A DNA stretch of 64,000 nt from JAAZIN01 sp964441025. Lineage in GTDB: Bacteria; Bacillota; Dethiobacteria; DTU022. Shown here piece by piece: positions 42,792 through 50,699 of this stretch. Under the pieces are notes generated by a model. The model did no database searches. It saw only the letters and a program-made list of their open reading frames with translations, and was not told the origin of the DNA. A program made the translations under genes and the position numbers. How positions within the stretch are numbered: position 1 is the first letter of the stretch; the number at the start of each line of letters is the position of its first letter. Location of the stretch: the NCBI GenBank assembly GCA_964441025.1, contig CAYTXG010000007.1:1-64000 (forward strand). Reading direction: 5' to 3'.

Positions 42792-43583
42792 ATGAAGAAG
42801 GAAGGCTGGCTTCACCTGCTGGGGGAACTGCGCAAAAGGTTGATCCTGATCATGGTGATTGTCGCCTCAGGGGCGGCTTTTTGCTACATTTTTGTGGAGC
42901 GGATTCGCAATATCCTGCTCCTGCCCACATTGACCCCCGACTTCATTGAGTTTTTCGGGATCTTTAAGAGCAGCTATCCCTACCGGGAGATGCCTGCGGA
43001 CCTGGAACAGCCGGTGAGGATGATCTTTCTCACCCCCGGCGAAGCCTTCATGGCCAACCTGCGCCTGGCCCTGGTCTGCGGTCTGCTGATCACGCTGCCC
43101 CTTGTCCTCTACCAGCTGGTAGCCCTCATCCTGGCGGCAAGAAAAAGGCGCCGCCGCGGCAGCGCCTTCGCTCTCACCGCCGCCATCTGCCTGCTCTTTC
43201 TGCTGGGGCTCGGTTTTGGCTATTTTGTTGTTTTCCCCTTTGCCATGAATTTTTTTCTCAGCTTTGCCACTGTGGATATCGGCGCCGAGTGGAGCATCGG
43301 CCGTTACCTATCCTTTGCCGTATCCTTTTTATTTGCTTTCGGACTGGTTTTTCAAATTCCGCTGCTCTTCTGGTTTCTCGGAAGCATTGGGGTACTCAAC
43401 GCTGCCTTCTTGAGGCGGCACCGCAGGCTTGCCATCGTGATCATTTTAATTCTTGCTGCAGTGCTTACCCCTCCTGATGTCTTCTCACAGATCCTCATGG
43501 CCATCCCCCTTTACATTCTCTACGAATGCGGCATATTGCTGGTCTCCTTTGCCCAGCGAAAGCGGGCCCTGACGAAAGCGTAA
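42792..43583 (+). CDS. tatC: TatC component of the twin-arginine translocase
   Basis: 263 residues, about six membrane helices. Conserved start HLLGELRKRLILIMVIV (the HLxELRxR-type N-terminus), FLTPGEAFMANLRLALVCGLLITLPLVLYQL (the second conserved loop), IGRYLSFAVSFLFAFGLVFQIPL, and AVLTPPDVFSQILMAIPLYILYE near the end. Receptor for folded Tat substrates. ATG 42792 has GGGGGAGGG upstream. No tatA or tatB is adjacent; the partner must be elsewhere. Ends with the GC-rich hairpin before the iron operon. Confidence 0.92.
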   Translation: MKKEGWLHLLGELRKRLILIMVIVASGAAFCYIFVERIRNILLLPTLTPDFIEFFGIFKSSYPYREMPADLEQPVRMIFLTPGEAFMANLRLALVCGLLITLPLVLYQLVALILAARKRRRRGSAFALTAAICLLFLLGLGFGYFVVFPFAMNFFLSFATVDIGAEWSIGRYLSFAVSFLFAFGLVFQIPLLFWFLGSIGVLNAAFLRRHRRLAIVIILILAAVLTPPDVFSQILMAIPLYILYECGILLVSFAQRKRALTKA

Positions 43584-43632
43584 GCCTTTTTGTCCCCTGT
43601 CCGGGGACGGTAAGGCGCCGCCGAAGAACAGG

Positions 43633-43654
43633 GCGGGGGAAAGAAGCCCCCCGC
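43633..43654 (+). terminator. Candidate terminator after tatC
   Basis: GCGGGGG (43633-43639) pairs with CCCCCGC (43648-43654), loop of eight. No T-run; TTGACA of the next promoter begins three bases later. Confidence 0.5.
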
Positions 43655-43656
43655 TC

Positions 43657-43686
43657 TTGACAAGTAATTCACTAATGGTGTATAAA
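43657..43686 (+). promoter_or_regulatory. Promoter of the dtxR-feoA-feoB operon
   Basis: TTGACA (43657-43662) and TATAAA (43681-43686) with 18-base spacing. The palindromic operator starts one base after the -10 box. Confidence 0.75.
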
Positions 43687-43687
43687 T

Positions 43688-43705
43688 AGTTAGGCAAACC
43701 TAACT
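43688..43705 (+). promoter_or_regulatory. DtxR/IdeR-type operator
   Basis: AGTTAGGCAAACCTAACT is a perfect 7-bp inverted repeat (AGTTAGG and CCTAACT) with a 4-base spacer, matching the TTAGG...CCTAA pattern of DtxR/IdeR sites. It lies immediately downstream of the -10 box, so metal-loaded regulator would block transcription of its own gene and of feoAB. Confidence 0.8.
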
Positions 43706-43721
43706 TATGGGGTTGATCAGG

Positions 43722-44156
43722 GTGAGTCCGCTGCCGTTGAGCGCTGCGATGCAGGATTACCTGGAGGAAATTTTGAACCTCTCCAGCCGGCTGGAAACGG
43801 TTCGCGTTACCGATATTGCCGAGAGGCTTAACCTGGCCAAGGCCAGTGTAAGCCAGGCCTTGAACCAGCTGCGCGAGCAGGGCCTGATCAACCAGGATCG
43901 CTACGGCCCGGTGGAGCTGACAGAACGGGGGCGCTACTATGGTATGGTGGTCAAACGTCGCCATGTGGTGCTGCGAAGTTTTCTTACCGAGGTGCTGGGG
44001 GTGGATCATAAAACTGCGGAGAAAGATGCCTGCCGGATGGAACATGCCGTCTGCAGCGAGACTATTGAGCGACTGGTTGACTTTTTGATCGAGGGAGGCT
44101 ACAGCAGCGGTTTTAACAATTTGAAAGGAAAAAACGGGTCTGAACAGGACGAATAA
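43722..44156 (+). CDS. DtxR/MntR-family iron-dependent regulator
   Basis: 144 residues. Winged helix (about 5-60; AMQDYLEEILNLSSRLETVRVTDIAERLNLAKASVSQALNQLREQGLI), then the dimerisation/metal domain: RHVVLRSFLTEVLGVDHKTAEKDACRMEHAVCSETIERL, where the His, Glu, Cys and Asp positions typical of the family's metal site are present. No SH3-like domain, so it is the short MntR type. It should bind the palindrome at 43688 when Fe(II) or Mn(II) is plentiful. GTG 43722 is preferred because ATG 43707 touches the operator with no ribosome site. Confidence 0.88.
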   Translation: MSPLPLSAAMQDYLEEILNLSSRLETVRVTDIAERLNLAKASVSQALNQLREQGLINQDRYGPVELTERGRYYGMVVKRRHVVLRSFLTEVLGVDHKTAEKDACRMEHAVCSETIERLVDFLIEGGYSSGFNNLKGKNGSEQDE

Positions 44157-44208
44157 ACATTACAGCAGTTAAACATATACAGGTCTTGCGGGGGAGAGGT
44201 GGGCGGAA

Positions 44209-44445
44209 ATGAAAGTGATTTCGCTGGTACAGATGAAAACAGGCCAATCGGGGCGGATTAAACAGATTCAGGGCGGACGCGGCATGATCGCCAGGTTGCA
44301 GGCGCTCGGTCTTCACCCCGGAAAAAGAGTGACCAAGGTGAGCGCTGTGTTCCAGCGGGGGCCGGTGGTTTTGGGGGTGGATCGGTCCCAGGTTGCCCTG
44401 GGATACAGCCAGGCCAACCGCATCCTGGTGGAGGTTGCAGAGTAG
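44209..44445 (+). CDS. feoA: FeoA ferrous iron transport accessory protein
   Basis: 78 residues: SLVQMKTGQSGRIKQIQGGRGMIARLQALGLHPGKRVTKVS is the SH3-like FeoA fold with its conserved GxxGRI and LGLxPG motifs. It interacts with FeoB to support Fe(II) uptake. ATG 44209 follows GGGGGAGAGGTGGGCG. In an operon with the regulator and feoB. Confidence 0.92.
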   Translation: MKVISLVQMKTGQSGRIKQIQGGRGMIARLQALGLHPGKRVTKVSAVFQRGPVVLGVDRSQVALGYSQANRILVEVAE

Positions 44446-44475
44446 AACAGTTTAGCCGGGTGGTGGACAAAGATA

Positions 44476-46338
44476 ATGCTTAGGGAAAAAACAGTAGTTC
44501 TTGTGGGTAACCCCAATGTGGGCAAAAGCGTAATATTTTCGCATCTAACAGGGACCAGGGTGGTTATCTCCAATTATCCCGGGACTACTGTTGAATATAC
44601 TCGCGGACGGCTGCAGCAAGGGGGGCGGATTTGGCAGATCCTCGACGCCCCGGGGACCTACAGCCTGGAACCCTCCTGCCGGGCTGAAGAGGTTACCGCC
44701 GGATTGGTGGATACCGCCGATGTGGTGGTCAACGTAGTTGATGCAACCAATTTGGAGCGCAATCTTTACCTCACCGGGCAGCTGCTCGAGCGGGGGGTTC
44801 CCTTGATTGTTGTGTTGAACCTTGTTGATGAAGCGGCCCAAAAAGGGGTGAAACTCGATATTCCCCGCCTGAAAGAAATGCTGGGTGTCCCTGTTATCCC
44901 CACGGTGGCCATCAGCGGCAAGGGCTTGCCCGAGCTTGTTGCAGCGCTGCCGCACGCCGGCCGGGGTGCGGGAAAGCGGCTTTCCCCCGACGAGCGCTGG
45001 ATCTGGATCGGCTCCGTTGTGAAGAGCGTCCAGCGGGTGATCCGGCGCCGCCGCACCTGGCTCGAAGCGCTGGAGCTGGCCAGCATCCGTCCACTGACGG
45101 GGATTCCCATCGCAGCGGCCGGCCTGTACCTTGCTTTCAAGGTAATCATCGGCTGCGGTGAAGCGATGCAACGCCTGATGGAAAGATTCTTTTTCGAGCC
45201 GGTTTATGTGCCCCTGCTGGGCGCTCTGGGTCGCCTGCTGGGCGGAAGGGGATTCCTCCACGACCTGCTTATCGGCAAGCTCCAGGCGGGGCAGATCCAT
45301 CTTGAGGAATCAATGGGCATCCTCAGCACGGGTGTATTTGTTGTTTTTGGTGTTGTGCTGCCCTACCTGTTCATGTTCTACCTGGCGCTGGGGCTTTTGG
45401 AGGATTGCGGCTACCTGCCGCGCCTGGCGGTGATGGCGGACCGGATGATGCACCGCCTGGGGCTGCACGGCTTTGCCGTTATTCCCATGCTTCTGGGCTT
45501 CGGCTGCAATGTCCCGGCGGTGCTGGCCGCCCGCAATCTCGAGAGCAGGCGGGAGCGCCTGATCGTCAGCACCATGCTGGCCGTCTCTATCCCCTGTGCC
45601 GCACAGATGTCGATGATCATCGGGCTTGTAGGCCGTTACGGCGGGGCTTATCTGGGCGCCATTCTGGGCACACTATTTCTGATCTGGGTGGTGATCGGCC
45701 TCTTTCTGGATCGCACCCTTCCGGGCTACACCCCCTCCATGATCGTTGAAATACCGCCGTACCGCTGGCCCAGCATAAAGGCGCAGTTGCAAAAGCTGAA
45801 CATGCGCCTTAAGCATTATTTTACGGAGGCGCTTCCCTTTATTTTTGGGGGCATTATTCTGATCAACCTGCTGCACCTGTTGGGGGTAATCAACCTGCTG
45901 GCCGGCGTTTTTGCACCGGTTTTCAAGGGACTCTTCGGCCTGCCCACCGAGGCTGTTTCCACGCTGCTGGTGGGATTCTTGCGGAAAGATGTGGCCGTGG
46001 CCATGCTTGTTCCCCTGGGGTTGTCGGCCCGGCAGTTTGTCATCGGCGCTACTGTGCTGGCCACATATTTTCCCTGCGCCGCCACATTTATTGTATTGAT
46101 CAAAGAGCTTGGAATCAGGGATATGGCAGTTGCCCTGGGGATGATGCTGCTGTTTTCAACGGCTGCGGGTACTGTGCTCAACGTGCTTCTGGAAACGGTG
46201 CTGCCGCCGGCTCCCCTGGCCCTGCTTTTTACCGGGTTGGGCATACTTCTGTTAGTGCTTTGTGGCGGGAGTTCGGAGCAGCGGGAAAACAGAAGGGGGA
46301 AAAGGTTTACCTCAACAATTCAGGAAAGAGGGAATTAA
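44476..46338 (+). CDS. feoB: FeoB ferrous iron transporter
   Basis: 620 residues. N-terminal G domain: GNPNVGKS (11-18), NYPGTTVEYTRG (switch I), DAPGTYSL (switch II), LNLVDEA-type NKxD region; then a core membrane domain of about 8-11 helices with the Gate motifs (LGFGCNVPAV near 345, ADRMMHRLGLHGFAVIP). A GTP-driven Fe(II) importer. Shorter than the E. coli protein (773 aa) but normal for Bacillota. ATG 44476. feoC is not present. Confidence 0.95.
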   Translation: MLREKTVVLVGNPNVGKSVIFSHLTGTRVVISNYPGTTVEYTRGRLQQGGRIWQILDAPGTYSLEPSCRAEEVTAGLVDTADVVVNVVDATNLERNLYLTGQLLERGVPLIVVLNLVDEAAQKGVKLDIPRLKEMLGVPVIPTVAISGKGLPELVAALPHAGRGAGKRLSPDERWIWIGSVVKSVQRVIRRRRTWLEALELASIRPLTGIPIAAAGLYLAFKVIIGCGEAMQRLMERFFFEPVYVPLLGALGRLLGGRGFLHDLLIGKLQAGQIHLEESMGILSTGVFVVFGVVLPYLFMFYLALGLLEDCGYLPRLAVMADRMMHRLGLHGFAVIPMLLGFGCNVPAVLAARNLESRRERLIVSTMLAVSIPCAAQMSMIIGLVGRYGGAYLGAILGTLFLIWVVIGLFLDRTLPGYTPSMIVEIPPYRWPSIKAQLQKLNMRLKHYFTEALPFIFGGIILINLLHLLGVINLLAGVFAPVFKGLFGLPTEAVSTLLVGFLRKDVAVAMLVPLGLSARQFVIGATVLATYFPCAATFIVLIKELGIRDMAVALGMMLLFSTAAGTVLNVLLETVLPPAPLALLFTGLGILLLVLCGGSSEQRENRRGKRFTSTIQERGN

Positions 46339-46339
46339 T

Positions 46340-47140
46340 ATGCCGGAAACAGGAACAACTGGAAAGTCCAGCGCATCGCCCCTGGAGAAACTGGGGCAGC
46401 CGGAACAGAGCAATATCCGCCATGTCATAGCGGTGATGAGCGGCAAGGGCGGCGTGGGAAAATCATCTCTTTCCGCCCTGGCGGCCGTTGCCCTGGTCCG
46501 GGAGGGTTACCGGGTCGGGCTGCTGGACGCAGATATCACCGGGCCGAGCATTCCCAAACTCTTCGGGATGCAGCAGCAGCCGGAATCGATAAACGGGAAA
46601 ATCGCCCCGCCGGAAACGGAACTGGGGATCAAGATAATGTCCCTTAACCTGCTGCTGCCGCACGAAGACGATCCCGTGATCTGGCGGGGACCGCTCATCG
46701 GCGGTGCGGTAAAGCAGTTCTGGACCGATGTAATCTGGGGGGAGATCGATTACATGGTGGTGGATCTGCCGCCCGGGACGGGCGATGCTCCCCTGACGGT
46801 GATGCAGTCGCTGCCCCTGGACGGGCTGCTTATTGTGACCTCGCCCCAGGAGCTTGCGGTCATGGTGGTGAAAAAGGCGATCAAGATGGCCCGGATGATG
46901 GATGTACCCATCCTGGGGCTTGTGGAGAATATGAGCATGCTGCTCTGTCCCCACTGCGGCAAAGAAGTTGAACCCTTCGGGCCCAGCCAGGCTGAAATGG
47001 TGGCGGCGGAAACAGGGATCAAGCTGCTGGGAACAATCCCGCTTGATCCTGAGATCTCCAGCCTGGGGGACAGCGGTAAAATCGAGCAGTACCGGGTAGA
47101 TTTTCTCAAGGAAATACCGGGGTTGTTGGGAAAAAAATAA
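46340..47140 (+). CDS. Mrp/ApbC/NBP35-type Fe-S carrier ATPase
   Basis: 266 residues. Deviant Walker A SGKGGVGKSSLSALAAVAL, LLDADITGPSIPKLFG, YMVVDLPPGTGDAPLTVMQSL, and CPHCGKEV, the CxxC that holds the bridging [4Fe-4S] cluster. Delivers Fe-S clusters to apo-proteins. ATG 46340 lies one base after the FeoB stop; AGGAAAGAGGG is its ribosome site, inside feoB. First gene of a metallocluster set that continues to about 51.5 kb. Confidence 0.9.
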   Translation: MPETGTTGKSSASPLEKLGQPEQSNIRHVIAVMSGKGGVGKSSLSALAAVALVREGYRVGLLDADITGPSIPKLFGMQQQPESINGKIAPPETELGIKIMSLNLLLPHEDDPVIWRGPLIGGAVKQFWTDVIWGEIDYMVVDLPPGTGDAPLTVMQSLPLDGLLIVTSPQELAVMVVKKAIKMARMMDVPILGLVENMSMLLCPHCGKEVEPFGPSQAEMVAAETGIKLLGTIPLDPEISSLGDSGKIEQYRVDFLKEIPGLLGKK

Positions 47141-47178
47141 GCGGCCCGGGGGGCTGCCTTTGAAAGGAGGCGTACTTA

Positions 47179-47547
47179 ATGAATTTGGCTGTTTGTGCGC
47201 AAGGTGAAGGTCTGGAGGCGCAGGTGGATCAGCGTTTCGGGCGCTGCCCCTATTTTGTAATCGTCAATTCCGAAACAGGGGAGCTGCTTAAATCGGTGCC
47301 TAACAGCGGCGCTGCCGCTGCCGGCGGAGCGGGGCCGCAAAGCGCCCGCCAGCTTTCGCAGGAAGAGGTGGAGGCGGTGGCGGTGGGCCATGTGGGACCC
47401 AATGCTGCAGCTGCCCTCAAGGCGGCGGGCATCTCCGTCTACGGCGGCGTTGCCGGAACTGTAGGCGAAACCTGGCAGCAGTACCGCGATGGAAAGCTTT
47501 CGGCAATAGATGAACCGACAGTAGACTCCCATCACGGCATGCGCTAG
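47179..47547 (+). CDS. Dinitrogenase iron-molybdenum cofactor-like (NifX/NafY) domain protein
   Basis: 122 residues. AVCAQGEGLEAQVDQRFGRCPYFVIVNSETGELL is the NifX/NifY fold start; AVAVGHVGPNAAAALKAAGISVYGG and a C-terminal His pair follow. In anaerobes without nitrogenase these domains accompany Mrp and ferredoxin ATPases. ATG 47179 has AAAGGAGGCG. It probably binds an Fe-S or Mo-type cluster (inference). Confidence 0.85.
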   Translation: MNLAVCAQGEGLEAQVDQRFGRCPYFVIVNSETGELLKSVPNSGAAAAGGAGPQSARQLSQEEVEAVAVGHVGPNAAAALKAAGISVYGGVAGTVGETWQQYRDGKLSAIDEPTVDSHHGMR

Positions 47548-47600
47548 CAAAATTAATTTTTCGCCCGGCTTATCCCTGCCCCGGGGGGAGGGATGGGCCG

Positions 47601-47618
47601 GGCGGGGGAAACCCCGCC
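47601..47618 (+). terminator. GC-rich hairpin between the two NifX-like genes
   Basis: GGCGGGG (47601-47607) pairs with CCCCGCC (47612-47618), loop GAAA, followed by TTTCGT. The spacer of about 160 bases is otherwise gene-free. Confidence 0.4.
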
Positions 47619-47711
47619 TTTCGTCCGGGCGGCCCGGGGATCTGGCCCACCGGGCCTGGAAGAGCGGAGGGCGGGTTCTTGCATAAGCGTTTTTAAAAAG
47701 GAGAGTGTGAT

Positions 47712-48068
47712 ATGAAAATTGCGATTGCAACCGAAGGCGAACATGTGGCGCAGCATTTCGGCCACTGCGCCGAATACACCCTGGTCGAGCTGGAAGAGAA
47801 CAAGGTGATCGGCAAAGAGGTCATCGACAACCCGGGCCACCAGCCCGGTTTCCTCCCCGGTTTTCTGGCCGGGTACGGTGTTTCCTGCATTATTGCCGGG
47901 GGGATGGGCCAGAGGGCGCAGCAGCTTTTTGCCGGGCAGGGTATTGATACTGTTATTGGGGTGACGGGAACAGTGGAAAAGGTGATCGACCTATGGATGG
48001 CCGGGAGCCTGCAGTCCGGGGAGAGCCTTTGCGATCACAGTCACGGCGGCTGTTCGAATAACCACTGA
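47712..48068 (+). CDS. Second NifX-like domain protein
   Basis: 118 residues: KIAIATEGEHVAQHFGHCAEYTLVELEENKVIGKEV, VSCIIAGGMGQRAQQLFAGQGIDTVIGVTGTVEKVIDL, then a His-rich tail (CDHSHGGCSNNH) which could bind metal. Same family as the gene at 47179 but a different subgroup. ATG 47712 follows AAAGGAGAGTGTG. Confidence 0.87.
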   Translation: MKIAIATEGEHVAQHFGHCAEYTLVELEENKVIGKEVIDNPGHQPGFLPGFLAGYGVSCIIAGGMGQRAQQLFAGQGIDTVIGVTGTVEKVIDLWMAGSLQSGESLCDHSHGGCSNNH

Positions 48069-48106
48069 TCCAGCTGAGAAGAACATCAGAGAAAGGGGGT
48101 GCAGAG

Positions 48107-48427
48107 ATGTACAGGGGTAGATATCCGTACGGTCCCGGTTTTCGGAGAAGAGCGCGGCGGCGGTTTCCGGGAGGACGCGGTTACTTCTGGGGCGGCGGCC
48201 CCGGCTGGGGATGGGATCCTTACTGGTACGAAGGGAGATACCCTTATTATGGAGCACCACCCTGGGCCGGCCCCTATGAAGCAGGGATGCCGGGTCCGGA
48301 CCTGGACGAAGGCGAATGGTTGAAGGCGGAAGCCGCCGATTTGCGGAATCAGGCTGAGGCAATCAGAGATGAGCTGGCTGAAATTGAAAAGCGGCTGGCG
48401 GAAATTGAGCGGCCGGAGAAAGAGTAG
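48107..48427 (+). CDS. DUF5320-like Gly/Arg/Tyr/Trp-rich small protein
   Basis: 106 residues. The first 60 are rich in Gly, Arg, Tyr, Trp and Pro (RGRYPYGPGFRRRARRRFP, YFWGGGPGWGWDPYW); the last 40 form a coiled helix (KAEAADLRNQAEAIRDELA). Proteins of this kind often sit in Mrp/NifX clusters of anaerobes. Function is unknown. ATG 48107 has AAAGGGGGTGCAGAG upstream. Confidence 0.75.
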   Translation: MYRGRYPYGPGFRRRARRRFPGGRGYFWGGGPGWGWDPYWYEGRYPYYGAPPWAGPYEAGMPGPDLDEGEWLKAEAADLRNQAEAIRDELAEIEKRLAEIERPEKE

Positions 48428-48503
48428 GTTACCGCGGGTTATGAAGGGAGCGGGGTGCTTTTCCCCCGCTTCCCTTGCATCCGGCCCGGGAAGGAGAATG
48501 GGG

Positions 48504-49361
48504 ATGATTGTTGCTGTTGCCAGTGGCAAGGGCGGGACGGGCAAGACCACCGTGGCTACAAACCTGGCCCTTGTTCTGGCCGGAGAGATAAAACTTAAGT
48601 TTCTGGATTGTGATGTTGAGGAGCCAAATGCGCACCTGTTTCTGAAACCTGAAATTACAACTTCTGAACCGGTATCCATTCCTGTCCCAAAAGTGGACCT
48701 GGAGCGCTGCACTTACTGCGGTACCTGCGGCGAGGTTTGCGTCTTCAATGCGATCATGGTGGGGAAGGAGACAGTGCTTGTTTTTGAACAGCTCTGCCAC
48801 GGCTGCGGCGGATGCACCTACTTCTGCCCGGAAAAGGCGATTGAGGAAATCAATCGCCCCATCGGTGTTCTTGAAAGCGGCACTGCCGGTGAGATCTCTT
48901 TTGTCCATGGAAAACTGAACCCGGGTGAGGCCCTTTCTCCTCCCCTGATCAAGGCGGTCAAGGGGAGAGTGGAGCCGGGGGGGCTGACGATCATTGATGC
49001 CGCACCGGGTGCCTCCTGCCCGGTGGTGGAGGCAATTCAGGGCAGCGATTATTGCCTTCTCGTTACAGAGCCCACTCCTTTTGGGCTCAATGACCTCTCC
49101 ATCGCCGTGGAGCTGCTGCAGAAATTGGATATTCCCGGCGGGGTTGTGATCAACCGTTCCCTTGGCGGCGCAGGTGAGGAGAATATCGAAGCATACTGCA
49201 AGCGTGAAGGGGTTCCCATTCTAATGAAAATGCCCTGGGATCGCGGCCTGGCCTCGCTTTATGCGCGGGGCGAGTCGGCGGCGATCCACCTGCCTGCCTG
49301 GCGGGATCGCTTTGCCGGGCTGGGGCGGCGGATCCTGGAAAATGAAAGGAGGGACCGCTGA
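48504..49361 (+). CDS. MinD/ParA-type ATPase with inserted ferredoxin domain (copy 1)
   Basis: 285 residues. Deviant Walker A VASGKGGTGKTTVATNLALVLAG; LDCDVEEPNAHLF; an inserted 2x[4Fe-4S] ferredoxin (CTYCGTCGEVCVFNAIM and CHGCGGCTYFCPEKAI) about residues 70-125; GLTIIDAAPGASCPVVEAIQG is the switch II-like Walker region. ATG 48504 has AAGGAG seven bases upstream; ATG 48498 has only one base of spacing. Its stop overlaps the next gene. Both copies probably couple ATP use to Fe-S cluster or electron handling for a metalloenzyme. Confidence 0.88.
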   Translation: MIVAVASGKGGTGKTTVATNLALVLAGEIKLKFLDCDVEEPNAHLFLKPEITTSEPVSIPVPKVDLERCTYCGTCGEVCVFNAIMVGKETVLVFEQLCHGCGGCTYFCPEKAIEEINRPIGVLESGTAGEISFVHGKLNPGEALSPPLIKAVKGRVEPGGLTIIDAAPGASCPVVEAIQGSDYCLLVTEPTPFGLNDLSIAVELLQKLDIPGGVVINRSLGGAGEENIEAYCKREGVPILMKMPWDRGLASLYARGESAAIHLPAWRDRFAGLGRRILENERRDR

Positions 49362-50230
49362 TGGAAGAGATTGTCGTGATCAGCGGCAAAGGGGGAACGG
49401 GCAAAACCACGCTAACGGCCTCTTTTGCTGTTCTGGCCGGGGGTGATGCGGTGATGGTTGACGCCGATGTGGATGCGGCAAATCTGAGCCTGGTCCTGAC
49501 ACCGCAGCAGCTGGAAAGCCATCCTTTTATCGCCTCTTCCCGGGCTGTATTGGATCGGGAGCGCTGCACTTCGTGCGGCCTGTGCCGCGAGCTCTGCCGT
49601 TTTGATGCCATTTCCGAAAGCTACGCGATCAACCCTCTTTCCTGCGAAGGGTGCACCGTTTGCAGCCGGGCCTGTCCGGTGGAGGCCATCGCCATGGAGG
49701 AGGTTGTCTCGGGGCACTGGTTCCTTTCGCAGACCCCTTACGGCAAGCTGATCCATGCCCGCCTGGGCGTGGCTGAAGAAAATTCGGGCAGGCTGGTGAC
49801 CCTGGTCCGGAAGGAAGCCCGGGCCCTGGCTGCCGCGGGGGAGAAAAGGTTCATGCTTACCGATGGGCCGCCGGGGATCGGCTGCCCGGTAATCGCCTCC
49901 CTATCGGGGGCCTCGAAGGCTTTGATCGTTACCGAACCAACGGTTTCCGGAATTCACGATCTGCAGCGGGTGCTTCATGTCTGCCGCTTTTTCGAGGTTC
50001 CCGCTGTGGTTTGCATCAACCGCTGCGACCTGGACGAGGATAATACGCGGGCCATTGAAGCATACTGCCGCGGGGAATCGGTGGAAGTGGTCTCGAAAAT
50101 CCCCTTTTACCGGGAGATTACCGAGGCTCTGATCCAGGGCATGCCGGTGGTCAACTATACCGGCGGTCCGGCGGCGGATGATATCGTAACCCTCTGGCGC
50201 AATATTTCCGACGGCGCTGACCGCTTGTAG
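49361..50230 (+). CDS. MinD/ParA-type ATPase with inserted ferredoxin domain (copy 2)
   Basis: 289 residues, the partner of the previous gene. Walker A ISGKGGTGKTTLTASFA; DADVDAANLSLVL; ferredoxin motifs CTSCGLCRELCRFDAIS and CEGCTVCSRACPVEAI; LTDGPPGIGCPVIASLSG. Start overlaps the preceding TGA (TGATG), so the two are coupled. In anaerobes these tandem ATPases accompany IscU/NifU and NifX proteins. Confidence 0.9.
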   Translation: MEEIVVISGKGGTGKTTLTASFAVLAGGDAVMVDADVDAANLSLVLTPQQLESHPFIASSRAVLDRERCTSCGLCRELCRFDAISESYAINPLSCEGCTVCSRACPVEAIAMEEVVSGHWFLSQTPYGKLIHARLGVAEENSGRLVTLVRKEARALAAAGEKRFMLTDGPPGIGCPVIASLSGASKALIVTEPTVSGIHDLQRVLHVCRFFEVPAVVCINRCDLDEDNTRAIEAYCRGESVEVVSKIPFYREITEALIQGMPVVNYTGGPAADDIVTLWRNISDGADRL

Positions 50231-50268
50231 AATATTTTTGGACAGGGTTTATCCGGGGAGGGTAAAAG

Positions 50269-50655
50269 GTGGACTACAGCAAAAAATTGACGGAACACTT
50301 TCAGAACCCCAAAAATGTGGGGCGGATTCCGCGGCCCGACGGTGTGGGGGTCATCGGCGATCCCTCCTGCGGTGACTGTATCCGGATATATATCAAGGTA
50401 AAAGAGGAGCGGTTGTCAAATATAAAATTCGAGGTATACGGCTGCCCCGCTGCAATTGCCACAACCAGCGTCCTGACAGAGATGGCCCTGGGCAAAACTC
50501 TTGAGGAGGCCCTGGCCATCACCCCGCAGGATATTGCCGGGCAGCTTGGCGGGCTGCCTGATTTGAAGATGCACTGTTCCAACCTGGGTACGGCAGCCCT
50601 GTACCAGGCCATATGGCATTACCGCCGGAAGCCCTCCGGGCTGACGGGATCCTGA
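50269..50655 (+). CDS. NifU/IscU-like Fe-S scaffold
   Basis: 128 residues. GDPSCGDCIRIYIKV (the two Cys of the scaffold), FEVYGCPAAIATTSVLTEMALGK, and a third Cys region LKMHCSNLGTAALYQAIW; matches the IscU fold. It builds clusters before transfer to client proteins. GTG 50269 follows GGGGAGGG. Between the ATPases and the MBL gene. Confidence 0.9.
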   Translation: MDYSKKLTEHFQNPKNVGRIPRPDGVGVIGDPSCGDCIRIYIKVKEERLSNIKFEVYGCPAAIATTSVLTEMALGKTLEEALAITPQDIAGQLGGLPDLKMHCSNLGTAALYQAIWHYRRKPSGLTGS

Positions 50656-50699
50656 CCGGCCGGGGCGCCGGGAACTGCTCGATGGGAGGGATGAGAGCG

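Noticed and set aside
44545..45300. 251-codon minus-strand frame opposite feoB
   Set aside because: FeoB G-domain motifs prove the plus strand; the other is a shadow of high GC content.
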